Notes: generated by a model not told the origin, from the letters alone. A stretch of 29,446 bases of DNA from Tenericutes bacterium 4572_104 (GCA_002084435.1 NBLG01000016.1:1-29446); one strand, 5' to 3'; positions 1 through 8,193 are shown, counted from the first letter of the stretch. Translations and numbers: made by a program.

Positions 1-803
1 GCATCTTCCATAGCATCATGTTTTTGATTGTTTAAATCTATTTCTGAATAGATGTTATAGGCATTAAATAATCCCATATCATTTTTTAATCCAAAATAAT
101 TTTTATGTAATTTTAATAAATTGATAAATCGCATTCTTTTTGTAAAACTTTTTAATTTATACAATTTATTCATTTTGTTTAATTCTAATTGATCATTACT
201 ACCCCATACATAAATTATAGGATCATATTTATGAAAAATATCAATAAAACGATTATAAAATTCTACATAGCTTATTCCGTTATCCAAATCTTCTTGGCTT
301 ATATGCAAAAATTTAATAGCTCTCTTTGTAAGTTCTGGAAAAAGAATTGGTTTTATATAACTTCTGTATTCTTCTATTATTTTTCCTGATGGATCAGTAA
401 AAACATATCCAACCTGAATAATCTCTGATACAAAGTTTTCATAATTAGTATATGGAGGCATACTCATTTCAAAATCAATAAAGATTTTATATCTTGGTTC
501 ATTAACTATCTTTTTAATTCCTGATTTTATAATAGAAACATCATAATAAATAACAGGGTGATTTTTTCTTGGTTTTAATATTTTTTCTATACTGACTACA
601 TTTTGAACTAGTATTCCTTTATAAATTCTTTGTCTTCTTGAAACGTTTAAAAAAACATACATTCCTGGTGTAAAATACATCATAAAGCTACGAAACATAC
701 CTTTACTCATATAATAAAAATATACCTTGCGTTTCTTTTTTATTGCAATAACTCTTTTACTAACATATACTCCGTGTAACATTCCATTTACAAATTCATC
801 CAT
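1..803 (-). CDS. DEDDh 3'-5' exonuclease (DnaQ/RNase T fold), C-terminus cut by window edge
   Basis: Reading the minus strand from the ATG at 803 gives an open frame of 267 codons that leaves the window without a stop. The exonuclease fold starts near residue 125. Exo I is IDFEMS, giving the D-x-E pair; Exo II is YVWGSNDQ, supplying the third acid; Exo III is HDAMEDA just before the edge, giving His and the last Asp. This is the DEDDh signature of metal-dependent 3'-5' exonucleases. About 120 residues rich in Lys, Arg and Tyr precede the domain; I recognise no domain there and it may bind nucleic acid. An AGGTGA Shine-Dalgarno lies before the ATG. The gene follows the broken uvrC on the same strand after 28 bases. 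Substrate (RNA or DNA) cannot be told from the sequence. Exonuclease fold is confident, specific role is not. Confidence 0.8.
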   Translation of the reverse strand, partial: MDEFVNGMLHGVYVSKRVIAIKKKRKVYFYYMSKGMFRSFMMYFTPGMYVFLNVSRRQRIYKGILVQNVVSIEKILKPRKNHPVIYYDVSIIKSGIKKIVNEPRYKIFIDFEMSMPPYTNYENFVSEIIQVGYVFTDPSGKIIEEYRSYIKPILFPELTKRAIKFLHISQEDLDNGISYVEFYNRFIDIFHKYDPIIYVWGSNDQLELNKMNKLYKLKSFTKRMRFINLLKLHKNYFGLKNDMGLFNAYNIYSEIDLNNQKHDAMED

Positions 804-818
804 TTTATCACCTAGTGT

Positions 819-830
819 ATTATAACATAA
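819..830 (-). promoter_or_regulatory. Possible extended -10 promoter for the exonuclease gene
   Basis: On the minus strand TATGTTATAAT lies about 16 bases before the exonuclease ATG, with TATAAT at 819-824 and an upstream TG. No good -35 box sits at the usual distance. If it is used, transcription starts between the uvrC remnant and this gene, so the gene need not depend on uvrC transcription. Confidence 0.35.
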
Positions 831-831
831 A

Positions 832-2363
832 TTATTTTGTTTTGATATCTTTTAATGCAAGATAAATATTATCTATAGCTTCATTGGAAATCCTTAAGTT
901 GCGCAATTCCTCTCTTGGGGCTGATTTTATTTTATCTAAGGTTTTATATTTTTTTAACAATTTTTCTTTCGTTGCTTTTCCTACCTTAGGAATCGAATCT
1001 AGGATAGAAGCGTAGATAGATTTCCCGGCAACGAAACGATGATATTTAATCGCAAATCTATGAACCTCTTCTTGCATATTATATAATAATGAATAAACGA
1101 AACTATGCCGATCTAATAAAATTTCTAATTCATCCCAAGTCAAGATAGATTTTGTTTTATGATGATTATCTTTTATAAGACCTATTACAGGTATATCTAG
1201 ATTTAATTTATTTAACACATCTTTAGCCGCTCTTAATTGATGAATTCCACCATCTACAATTATCAAATCTGGATGAGTTAAATTTTCAACTAATAAATTT
1301 TGATATCTTCTATATATTACTTCTTGCATCATATGATAATCATCGCTATTATTAACTGTTTTTATTCTATATTTGCGATATTCATTTTTATTAGGTAATC
1401 CATTTTCAAAAACAACCATAGCCGAAACTAAATATTGGCCTGATATATTCGAATTATCAAAGATATCAATGCGTTTAATATTATCTAATTTTAATATACT
1501 TTCTAAGTTCTCTAAAGCGATTATGGTTTTGTTTTCCTTATCTAAATATTTTTTTACCTTCCTTGGCGCATAAACAATATGTTAATTGCTAAATAATTAT
1601 CATATGTGACAAAATTTAAGATATCTCTATTTAAGTCATCTAGAAATATAACCTGTTGTTTTTCTGTGGTTTTTTCTATCGCATATATTAGATTTTTATA
1701 TTCTAATGCTTTTTCATATTCTAGTTTATTAGAATAATATTCCATCTTTTCTTTATATTTATCAATATAGCTTTTTGTCTTACCTGATAAAAATTTTTTA
1801 ACATCCTGTTTCATTTTTGTGAATTCAAAAGGGTCAATTTCAAATTCACAAGGTGCTAAACATTGATTGATAGAATAGTAAAGGCAGGTTTTTTTAGGAA
1901 GTTTAACACATTTTCTAAATGGAAAAATAGCATTTAATACTTTTAAAGTATTTCTAGCTGAAGTAACATCAGGAAAAGGTCCAAAACAATACTTATTGTT
2001 TTTGTTTTTAATACTTCTCGTGATACGTAATCTCGGATATAATTCATCTGTAATTTCAATATATGGATATGAATTATTACCTATAAATTGAATATTGTAT
2101 TTTGGTAGATGTTTTTTGATTTGAGATATTTCTAATAATAGAGCTTCTTTTTCTGATTTAGTAATGATAAAAGTAAAATCTTCAATATCATTTACTAAAA
2201 GTGTTGTCTTTAGATCGTGGACACCTCTAAAATAAGAACTTACTCTTTGTTTTAAGTTCTTGGCTTTTCCAACATAAATTATTTGTTTTGCTTTGTTTAA
2301 CATTTGATAAGTACCAGGTTTTTCTGGTAATTGTCTTAATTTCTCTATTATTTTTTTATTCAT
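832..2363 (-). pseudogene. uvrC: uvrC excinuclease subunit C, disrupted by an out-of-frame internal deletion
   Basis: UvrC makes both incisions in UvrABC nucleotide excision repair. The 5' part (2363 to 1554, 269 codons) has the GIY-YIG nuclease (GTYQML at residue 18, YVGKAKNLKQRV near 30), the cysteine-containing linker and the UVR helices near 203-232, then stops at TAA just after FMRQGR. The 3' part resumes in the -1 frame immediately beside that stop, reading KVKKYLDKENK, then FDNSNISG, IVDGG and the C-terminal helix-hairpin-helix, to the stop at 832. In intact UvrC about 110 residues separate the RQGK motif from the FDNS motif; here about 29 remain, so about 80 codons are missing as well as the frame. 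The catalytic residues of both nuclease halves still look intact, which suggests a recent lesion or an assembly error. An ATG at 1419 could start a C-terminal fragment, but nothing suggests it is used. Confidence 0.85.
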
Positions 2364-2372
2364 ATTAATTTA

Positions 2373-2381
2373 ATTATATCA
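2373..2381 (-). promoter_or_regulatory. Extended -10 promoter very close to the uvrC start
   Basis: TGATATAAT on the minus strand has TATAAT at 2373-2378, only nine bases before the uvrC ATG at 2363. No Shine-Dalgarno is visible before that ATG. A start site at the normal distance would give an mRNA beginning almost at the ATG, that is, nearly leaderless. There is no clear -35 box. Confidence 0.4.
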
Positions 2382-2395
2382 AAAATACAATTGTT

Positions 2396-2427
2396 TTTTA
2401 AAAAAACATTGAATATATCAATGTTTT
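2396..2427 (-). terminator. Rho-independent terminator after the prepilin gene
   Basis: On the minus strand AAAACATTGA and TCAATGTTTT form a 10-bp stem with a five-base loop, followed by a T run. The stem overlaps the stop codon of the prepilin-like gene and ends its transcript before uvrC. Confidence 0.75.
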
Positions 2428-3382
2428 AATCAATTTCCATGTTATAAAAAGATGTTGTGGTTGACCAACTTCTTAAACCTGTATAGATTGTATCTCCATT
2501 TGTAACGGAATCTATGGTTAAACTACCTAATACATTTGAGTCTAATAAGAAAGTAGCTTCCTTAGTTGTTTCATCAATTATTTTAACTTCAATTGAAATT
2601 ACATGTATATCTGTCCACCAATCAGGATCATCTGCTTTACTAGGAAATAAATCCGTTTTATTATATAACAACTTCCATATTGGTGATAATTCACTTCCGT
2701 CCTCTCTTGGCCTGACAATGATTGCTCCTTTGGACCAGCCGCGATCGAATTGCAAAATATATCCTGTATCTTTTTTAGGATTATCGTTTTTTAAAGTGGT
2801 TTCAAAAAAGGCTCCATATCCTCCAGAATTACCTGAACTAAGAGACGCGGTTACAGTAATTGTATATTCTATTTTGTTTATTGGTATAAACAAAGTAGCT
2901 CTGCTTGAGGTTTGAAGTGCAGTTTCTGTAGATTCCCACCAATTTTCTTTAGCTGTAAGAACATCATTTTCAAGCAATTCATCTATGTTATCAACGGAAA
3001 AATCATATGCAATAGTTTCAGAAGAATTAGAACTAGATGATTCTCCCCCTTCAATTAACCAAGTATTAGTCACTTTATCCCAGATAAACGATGCATTTTT
3101 TTGTTGAGGATAAATGGTATTAGATAAATACCCGGAATTTACAAGCAATTCTATTTTCTCTTCATCAGTATCTGCATCATCAAATATTTCATTAAGTGAT
3201 TGTCCGTTATCTACTGCATATCTTTCGGATAATATATTTAATAATTCAATATTATAATTATCGACCTTAACTTTTGTTTGATTGATTGAATCACTTATAT
3301 AAAAAATCGCTATTGTGGATAGAATTCCAAGTATTACCAACACTGCAATTAACTCAATTAAAGTTAGTCCCCTATTATTCAT
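2426..3382 (-). CDS. Type IV prepilin-like protein with a C-terminal lectin-like (ConA/LamG-type) domain
   Basis: The 318-residue product opens with MNNRG, then LTLIELIAVLVILGIL, a class III prepilin signal: cleavage after Gly5 would leave Leu at +1 and the conserved Glu at +5, followed by the hydrophobic assembly helix to about residue 30. Residues 30-110 resemble a short pilin globular part (YPQQ... TNTWLIEGG). A serine-rich linker (about 114-121) leads to a 195-residue domain ending in YTGLRSWSTTTSFYNMEI, the closing pattern of jelly-roll lectin or LamG-like domains. Aromatic residues (WWE 148-150, WWT 255-257) might contact sugar. The start is supported by an AGGTGG Shine-Dalgarno. The gene has its own promoter and terminator, so it is monocistronic. 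Likely role: a surface pilin or pseudopilin carrying an adhesive head. The pilin call is confident; the lectin call is fold-level inference. Confidence 0.8.
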   Translation of the reverse strand: MNNRGLTLIELIAVLVILGILSTIAIFYISDSINQTKVKVDNYNIELLNILSERYAVDNGQSLNEIFDDADTDEEKIELLVNSGYLSNTIYPQQKNASFIWDKVTNTWLIEGGESSSSNSSETIAYDFSVDNIDELLENDVLTAKENWWESTETALQTSSRATLFIPINKIEYTITVTASLSSGNSGGYGAFFETTLKNDNPKKDTGYILQFDRGWSKGAIIVRPREDGSELSPIWKLLYNKTDLFPSKADDPDWWTDIHVISIEVKIIDETTKEATFLLDSNVLGSLTIDSVTNGDTIYTGLRSWSTTTSFYNMEID

Positions 3383-3442
3383 TTTACCACCTTTATTTAT
3401 CTATAATATAATATAGATATAACAGTAAATATATTATTAGAT

Positions 3443-3472
3443 ATTATATCATATATTCAAATATATAGTCAA
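3443..3472 (-). promoter_or_regulatory. Promoter of the prepilin-like gene
   Basis: The minus strand shows TTGACT at 3467-3472, an 18-base spacer, and TATAAT at 3443-3448 with an extended TG just upstream. This is close to the sigma-70/SigA consensus. The expected start lies about 54 bases before the ATG at 3382. Confidence 0.7.
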
Positions 3473-3502
3473 TATACTGTTAAAAGCATAGTCAATTCTT
3501 CT

Positions 3503-3531
3503 AAAAAAAACTTCAGATTAACTGAAGTTTT
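3503..3531 (-). terminator. Rho-independent terminator of the nusA-infB-rbfA operon
   Basis: On the minus strand AAAACTTCAG, loop TTAAT, CTGAAGTTTT, then a longer T run. It begins at the rbfA stop codon and ends the operon before the prepilin promoter. Confidence 0.85.
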
Positions 3532-3859
3532 ATTTTATCGATTTTATTAATTCATCAATTTTTTGTCCTTTTTGATAAGATGAATCATATTTAAATATTA
3601 ATTCTGGTATTTTACGCATTTTAACTTTATGTGCAATTTGATTTTTAATAAATCCATTAGCTCTATCTAATGCTTCTTTAGTATGGTTGATTTTTGTTTC
3701 ATCCCCATATACAGTGTAATAAACATACATATAAGATAACTCGTTTGTAATTTTTACTCCTGTTATCGTTAGAAAGCCTAAATCCTCTTTAACTTCATCT
3801 CGAAGAATATTTGTCAAAACTCTTTGAACATTTGTTTCTAAATGTTTTATATTAGCCAT
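3530..3859 (-). CDS. rbfA: Ribosome-binding factor A
   Basis: A 109-residue protein of the RbfA KH-like family, a late 30S maturation factor that binds near the 3' end of 16S rRNA. The N-terminus (ANIKHLETNVQRVLTNILRDEV) matches the family opening, and the segment from LTITGVKITNELSYMYVYYTVYG carries the typical beta-strand core with conserved VxxSxDL-like spacing. Length is typical. An AGAGGTG Shine-Dalgarno precedes the ATG; the start lies three bases after the infB stop, so the two are translated from one mRNA. It is the last gene of the operon, as in Bacillus. Nothing unusual. Confidence 0.92.
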   Translation of the reverse strand: MANIKHLETNVQRVLTNILRDEVKEDLGFLTITGVKITNELSYMYVYYTVYGDETKINHTKEALDRANGFIKNQIAHKVKMRKIPELIFKYDSSYQKGQKIDELIKSIK

Positions 3860-3862
3860 GGT

Positions 3863-5704
3863 TTACACCTCTTTCATTGCTGAAATTTCTATAATATCAC
3901 CAATTTTGATATCATTATAATTTTCTAAAGTAATTCCGCATTCAAATCCAGATCTAACTTCTTTTACATCGTCTTTATAGCGTTTTAAAGAAGCGAGTTT
4001 GCCTTCATATATAATTTTTCCATTACGAATTAGTTTAGCTAAAGTATTTCTTTGAACTACTCCGCTTGTAACTTTACAACCTGCTATAGTTCCAACATTA
4101 CTTACATTATATGTTTCTCTAACTTCAATTTCACCGATAACTTTTTCTTCAAATACAGGATCTAATAATCCCTTCATAGCAGCTTCAATATCATTTAAAG
4201 CCTCATATATTACTCTATATGTTCTAATCTCTATTCCTTTTTCTGAAGCCATGTCTCTGACTGAAGCTTTTGCGTTTACGCCAAAGCCAATAATAATAGC
4301 CTTAGAAGCTTCTGCGAGTAATACGTCTGTATCTGTTACAGCCCCTACTCCAGTTCTCACTATATCGATTGTCGCGCCTTCTACATCTATTTTATTTATT
4401 GATCCCTTAAACGCTTCAATTGAACCCTGGACATCTGCTTTGATAATTAATTTTAATTCTTTAGTATTTCCTTGTTGCTTTTCAAAGAATTCTTCTAAAG
4501 TAATTGTTTGTTTTTCTTGATGTTCTAAATCGAACATTCTTTCTTTACGTTTCATCGCTATATTCTTAGCAGTTTTCTCATCTTCAAATACTTTAAAAGG
4601 ATCTCCAGCTCTCGGAACATCTTGTAAACCAGTAATTTCTACCGCTGAACCAGGAGGCGCTTTTAATAAATCCTTGCCTAAATCATCTGTCATTCTTCTA
4701 ACTTTTCCATATGTAGCTCCAGCTACAAAATAATCTTGGCGTTTAAGAGTACCATTAGTAACTAAAATTGTTGCTACTGGTCCTTTTCCCTTATCAAGCT
4801 TAGCTTCTATAACAGTTCCTTGTGCTAAACGATTTGAATTAGCTTTTAATTCAGCCATCTCTGTAACTAATTGTATTGTATCTAACAATTCTGTTATTCC
4901 TATGTTTTTGAGTGCTGATATATTACAAAATGGTATATCTCCTCCCCAATCATCAGGTAATAATCCTAAATCAGCTAATTCTTGTTTTACCCTGTCAGGG
5001 TTAGCTCCTACTTTATCAATCTTATTAACAGCCACAATTATAGAACAATTTGAAGCTCTTGCATGATCAATAGCTTCTCTTGTTTGAGGCATAACTCCAT
5101 CATCAGCAGCTACAACTAACACAATAATATCAGTTATTTTAGCTCCTCTAGCTCTCATTTCAGTAAATGCAGCGTGCCCTGGTGTATCAATAAATGTAAT
5201 AGCTTTACCATTTCTTTTAATTTGATAGGCTCCAATATGTTGTGTGATTCCACCTGCTTCACTAGCTACAACTCTTGAATTTCTAATATTATCAAGCAAA
5301 GTAGTTTTTCCATGATCAACATGCCCCATAATAGTAACTACAGCCGGTCTTTCTACAAGATCTTTTGGATCATCAACTTCTTCTATTTCTTCAAAACGAG
5401 ATTGATCTGTAATTACTTCATCCTGAAATTCATATCCATATTCCATAGCTAGAAGTTCGGCGTTTTCTCTTCCTATTTCTTGTGTTTGCGTAACCATAAT
5501 TCTCATAAACATTAGCTTCTTAATTATCTCAGATACTGGTTTTTGCATTTCTTTAGCTAAATCTAAAACGCTCATACCACTGCGAAAAGTTACAACTTTG
5601 TTTACCGGTTGTTTATTTTCAGAAGTTTTTTGTTTTTTTGTAGGATTAACATTATTAGTTTGTTTTCCTCTATTTTTTGTTTTGTTAGATACATATTTTG
5701 CCAT
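3863..5704 (-). CDS. infB: Translation initiation factor IF-2
   Basis: IF-2 is the GTPase that places fMet-tRNA on the 30S subunit and promotes subunit joining. In 613 residues I see a short Lys/Asn-rich N-terminus (1-35), the IF2_N helical module near 38-90 ([19 protein letters not shown]), then the G domain: G1 GHVDHGKT at 127-134, G3 DTPGH at 173-177 and G4 NKID at 227-230. The C-terminal initiator-tRNA-binding domain ends in [12 protein letters not shown]. The N-terminal extension is much shorter than in enterobacteria, as expected in small low-GC genomes. An AGGTGG Shine-Dalgarno sits before the ATG. It lies between ylxQ and rbfA in the conserved operon. Confidence 0.97.
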   Translation of the reverse strand: MAKYVSNKTKNRGKQTNNVNPTKKQKTSENKQPVNKVVTFRSGMSVLDLAKEMQKPVSEIIKKLMFMRIMVTQTQEIGRENAELLAMEYGYEFQDEVITDQSRFEEIEEVDDPKDLVERPAVVTIMGHVDHGKTTLLDNIRNSRVVASEAGGITQHIGAYQIKRNGKAITFIDTPGHAAFTEMRARGAKITDIIVLVVAADDGVMPQTREAIDHARASNCSIIVAVNKIDKVGANPDRVKQELADLGLLPDDWGGDIPFCNISALKNIGITELLDTIQLVTEMAELKANSNRLAQGTVIEAKLDKGKGPVATILVTNGTLKRQDYFVAGATYGKVRRMTDDLGKDLLKAPPGSAVEITGLQDVPRAGDPFKVFEDEKTAKNIAMKRKERMFDLEHQEKQTITLEEFFEKQQGNTKELKLIIKADVQGSIEAFKGSINKIDVEGATIDIVRTGVGAVTDTDVLLAEASKAIIIGFGVNAKASVRDMASEKGIEIRTYRVIYEALNDIEAAMKGLLDPVFEEKVIGEIEVRETYNVSNVGTIAGCKVTSGVVQRNTLAKLIRNGKIIYEGKLASLKRYKDDVKEVRSGFECGITLENYNDIKIGDIIEISAMKEV

Positions 5705-5718
5705 CTAACCACCTCTTT

Positions 5719-6024
5719 CTATATCTCTAGTTGTTTTTCTATCATTTTATAAAACTCATTATCAATAATTCCAATCACTTTGATATTTTTTCGTCCTATT
5801 GCTTTATTAATTTCTATAGTATTAAATTCTTCAATAAGTTTGATATTATAAAACTTTGTTTTGTCCCTTATCTTTTTTGTTGTACGATATCCAGCATCTT
5901 TAGCTAAAAATACAAGATATGTCTTTTTGTTTTTTATTTTTTCAACTACAAAAGATTCACCCATTACAAGTTTATTAGCTCTTCTACATAATCCTAAATA
6001 TTGAAGCACTTTATCTTTATTCAT
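5719..6024 (-). CDS. ylxQ: L7Ae-family RNA-binding protein YlxQ
   Basis: A 101-residue member of the ribosomal L7Ae/L30e family, found between ylxR and infB in most Firmicutes. The opening KVLQYLGLCRRANKLVMGE and the segment TYLVFLAKDAGYRTTKKI fit the family: a helix with GLCxRAxKLxxG, then a strand followed by AxDA. It probably binds a kink-turn RNA; its cellular role is poorly defined. Its start overlaps the 3' end of ylxR by eight bases and lacks a strong Shine-Dalgarno, which points to translational coupling. Stop is TAG. Confidence 0.85.
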   Translation of the reverse strand: MNKDKVLQYLGLCRRANKLVMGESFVVEKIKNKKTYLVFLAKDAGYRTTKKIRDKTKFYNIKLIEEFNTIEINKAIGRKNIKVIGIIDNEFYKMIEKQLEI

Positions 6025-6280
6025 TTTCTAATTCTTTCAATAGTTCTCTATATACAGAATCAGGAATTTCAGTTTCTAAATGTCTATTTAGGATTTGAGT
6101 TTTTTTTGCTTTTTCAATTACAGCTTTAGACTTAGTTAAATATGCTCCTCTTCCATTCGCTTTTCCAGTGCGGTCATAAATAATTGTTCCATCTGGGGTT
6201 TTAACAATACGAAATAATAACTTTTTTTCTACCCTTTGATTTGTGATAACACATTTTCTCATAGGTATTTTTCTAGGCAT
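6017..6280 (-). CDS. rnpM: YlxR / RnpM (DUF448), RNase P modulator family
   Basis: An 87-residue DUF448 protein. The signature is visible as PMRKCVITNQ near the N-terminus, followed by LLFRIVKTPDG and GRGAYLTKS, the basic groove that binds RNA. In Bacillus the family member has been renamed RnpM because it binds RNase P RNA and modulates its activity; that role is from the family, not from this sequence. An AGGAG Shine-Dalgarno overlaps the end of nusA. It sits in the usual nusA-ylxR-ylxQ-infB order. Confidence 0.88.
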   Translation of the reverse strand: MPRKIPMRKCVITNQRVEKKLLFRIVKTPDGTIIYDRTGKANGRGAYLTKSKAVIEKAKKTQILNRHLETEIPDSVYRELLKELENE

Positions 6281-6282
6281 GG

Positions 6283-7353
6283 TTATTCTCCTATTTCAAT
6301 ATCTTGAATTTTAGCGTCGGATTCAGATTTAATATCTATTTTCCATCCGCATGATTGAACAGCTAAACGAGCATTTTGACCTTTTTTCCCAATTGCTAAT
6401 GAAAGTTGATCATCTGAAACAATAACTAAAGCTGATTTATTCATTTCATCAATTTGCACAGATAATGTTTTAGCTGGTTGAAGTGAATTAGATACTAATT
6501 CTTTTGGATCATCGCTGTATTTATATATATCCATTTTTTCTCCACTTAGATTATCGATTACATCTTTGATACGAGATCCATTTTTACCTAAACAAGCCCC
6601 AACTGGATCTACTTCTGGATTATTTGAGGATACACAAACCTTACAACGATCTCCTGGATCTCTGGCTAAGCCCCTAATTTCAACCACTCCTGTTTGTAAT
6701 TCTGGTATAGCATTTTCCATTAAACGTTTTACTAAATTTCTATCCGTTCTAGATACATATACCTTAGGTCCTTTTGTAGTTTCTTCTACTTTAGTAATAT
6801 ATACTCTGATTTGGTTTCCCATAAATATATCTTCTTTTAATAAATCTTTTGCGGGTATTGATGTTTCTGTATCATGACCTAAATCCAAAGTTACAAATTC
6901 ATCATTAATTCTAACAACTTCTGCGATAATCATTTCTCCACATTTTTCTGAGAAAATCTCTAGATTTCTTTCTCTTTCTAATTGTTTTAATCCTTGAGTA
7001 AGTATCTGTTTTGCGCTTGAAGCAGCTAAACGTCCAAAATTTTTAGGTGTTATCTTTTGCTCGATAATATCTCCTATTTTAACTGTTTTTTTAATCTTCT
7101 TTGCATCAGATAATGATATTTGTGACCCAACTTCCGCATCTGGATCAACTTCATCAACCACTAATGATTTCGCAACTAAAAGGATTTCTGCTTTTTCTTC
7201 ATTGAAGACTACTTCAACATTCGTTTTGCCATTATAGGCCTTTTTATAAGCGTTTATCAATCCTCTTCCAAATATTTCAAGAATTTTTTCTTTTTCAATT
7301 TGTCTCTCTTCAGCAAGCACATCTAATGCTTTAAAAAAATCTTTACTTATCAT
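6283..7353 (-). CDS. nusA: Transcription termination/antitermination factor NusA
   Basis: NusA binds RNA polymerase at the exit channel, promotes pausing and intrinsic termination, and acts in antitermination complexes. The 356 residues hold the N-terminal RNAP-binding domain (1-125, with LINAYKKAYNG), an S1 domain (about 135-200, with AEVVRINDEFVTLDLG), KH1 (GACLGKNGSRIK at 252-263) and KH2 (AIGKKGQNARLA at 320-331). It ends soon after KH2, so there are no C-terminal acidic repeats, as normal for Firmicutes. The Shine-Dalgarno AGGAGA overlaps the rimP TAG stop, which suggests coupling. NusA may control its own operon through the leader hairpin upstream of rimP. Confidence 0.97.
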   Translation of the reverse strand: MISKDFFKALDVLAEERQIEKEKILEIFGRGLINAYKKAYNGKTNVEVVFNEEKAEILLVAKSLVVDEVDPDAEVGSQISLSDAKKIKKTVKIGDIIEQKITPKNFGRLAASSAKQILTQGLKQLERERNLEIFSEKCGEMIIAEVVRINDEFVTLDLGHDTETSIPAKDLLKEDIFMGNQIRVYITKVEETTKGPKVYVSRTDRNLVKRLMENAIPELQTGVVEIRGLARDPGDRCKVCVSSNNPEVDPVGACLGKNGSRIKDVIDNLSGEKMDIYKYSDDPKELVSNSLQPAKTLSVQIDEMNKSALVIVSDDQLSLAIGKKGQNARLAVQSCGWKIDIKSESDAKIQDIEIGE

Positions 7354-7362
7354 CTTTGTCTC

Positions 7363-7797
7363 CTAAAATTTAATTGCTAATCTTATAAGATTAACTTCCT
7401 CGTAATTTATTTTTATTTTTTTATTTTTAATATTTAGCACAATTTCAAAATCATCAAATTGTTCTAAATATCCTTTAAATTTTTGTTCATATGTTTCTAT
7501 ATATACATATTTACCAACTGCGTTTTTAACATCTTCGCTACTTCTTAGTTCTTTTTCAGCTCCTGGTGATGAAACTTCTAGAAAATATTCATTTGGTATA
7601 GGGTCTAATTCATCTAGATATGGATTTAACTCATTAGTTACTTTAACACAATCATCAATAGTTATTCCATGTTTTGAATCTATAAATATTGTTAGTATAT
7701 TGTTCTTCTTAGATTCTTTATATTTAATATCGTATAATGAATAATCCATGTTTTTCAGAAACACATCTATTTTCTTTTTTAGATCTTCTATATTCAT
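7363..7797 (-). CDS. rimP: Ribosome maturation factor RimP
   Basis: RimP (YlxS in Bacillus) helps assemble the 30S subunit. The 144 residues include DYSLYDIKYKESKKNNILTIFIDSKHGITIDDCVKVTNEL and the family motif EYFLEVSSPGAEKEL, followed by a C-terminal SH3-like barrel. I place the start at the ATG at 7797, because AAGGAG lies at good spacing before it. A longer frame beginning at 7845 would read through the leader hairpin and has no Shine-Dalgarno of its own, so its extra 16 residues are probably not made. First gene of the operon; stop TAG overlaps the nusA Shine-Dalgarno. Confidence 0.93.
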   Translation of the reverse strand: MNIEDLKKKIDVFLKNMDYSLYDIKYKESKKNNILTIFIDSKHGITIDDCVKVTNELNPYLDELDPIPNEYFLEVSSPGAEKELRSSEDVKNAVGKYVYIETYEQKFKGYLEQFDDFEIVLNIKNKKIKINYEEVNLIRLAIKF

Positions 7798-7815
7798 CTT
7801 CTGCTCCTTGTCATT

Positions 7816-7839
7816 AAAAAGAGAGGGGATGACCCTCTC
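7816..7839 (-). terminator. Terminator-like hairpin in the rimP-nusA operon leader
   Basis: Between the promoter and the rimP start, the minus strand holds GAGAGGG, loop TCATC, CCCTCTC and then TTTTT. This is a GC-rich 7-bp stem with a short T tract, a form of intrinsic terminator expected to depend on NusA. In Bacillus subtilis a NusA-dependent terminator in the same operon leader is used for NusA autoregulation. The position here is the same; function is inferred. Confidence 0.7.
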
Positions 7840-7860
7840 GCTCATACTTTATGCATGAAT

Positions 7861-7889
7861 ATTATAGCATAAGACATATTTAAAAACAA
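7861..7889 (-). promoter_or_regulatory. Promoter of the rimP-nusA-infB-rbfA operon
   Basis: The minus strand reads TTGTTT, a 17-base spacer, then TATAAT at 7861-7866 preceded by an extended TGC. The expected start near 7854 gives a leader of about 55 bases that contains the terminator-like hairpin. Confidence 0.75.
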
Positions 7890-7896
7890 GAAAAAA

Positions 7897-8193
7897 CTAT
7901 TGTTTTCTCTTAGTCTTTACGTTAATTACTATGTCTTGAAATTCTATGTGTCTCTTAAACCAAGTTATAGCATAAGGGCACTTAGCTACTATTTTTAAAT
8001 TCTTACTTTTTATATAATTATATGCAAGTAACATTAAATCAGAAGCTATTCCTTTTCCTCTTAAGCTTTGATCAACATATACATGATCTAAATTAACCCT
8101 AGATTCGTCCCTATTAGGAAAAACAATTTCAGCTAATAATAAATGATCTTCTTGTTCTGCGTAAATACGATTTGATTCATAAATATAATCCAT
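7897..8193 (-). CDS. Small GNAT-type N-acetyltransferase (YjdJ/GNAT_acetyltransf_2-like)
   Basis: A 98-residue single-domain protein. LAEIVFPNRDESRVNLDHVYVDQSLRGKGIASDLMLLAYNYIKSKNLKIVAKCPYAITWF contains the acetyl-CoA loop (LRGKGIAS, pattern R-G-x-G-I/A), the beta-strand before it, and the CPYAxxWF ending typical of the small YjdJ-like GNAT group (related to human GLOD/NATD1). Substrate unknown. Its ATG shares one base with the stop codon of the upstream methyltransferase gene (TAATG), so the two are translationally coupled. Stop TAG. The rimP promoter begins just downstream, with its -35 box next to this stop. Confidence 0.82.
   Translation of the reverse strand: MDYIYESNRIYAEQEDHLLLAEIVFPNRDESRVNLDHVYVDQSLRGKGIASDLMLLAYNYIKSKNLKIVAKCPYAITWFKRHIEFQDIVINVKTKRKQ

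Noticed and set aside
189..389. 66-codon plus-strand open frame
   Set aside because: It overlaps the exonuclease gene on the other strand, which carries clear catalytic motifs; the plus-strand product has no recognisable features.
1543..1574. Programmed -1 frameshifting to join the two uvrC halves, with an A7 run nearby
   Set aside because: The in-frame TAA lies before the A run, so slippage there cannot bypass it, and about 80 conserved residues are missing as well. A deletion explains both facts better.
2514..2915. 133-codon plus-strand open frame opposite the prepilin gene
   Set aside because: Antisense shadow of a gene with promoter, Shine-Dalgarno, signal sequence and terminator.
7798..7845. 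A 16-residue longer RimP start
   Set aside because: The extension would be encoded by the leader hairpin, lacks a Shine-Dalgarno and is not family-like; the ATG at 7797 has AAGGAG.
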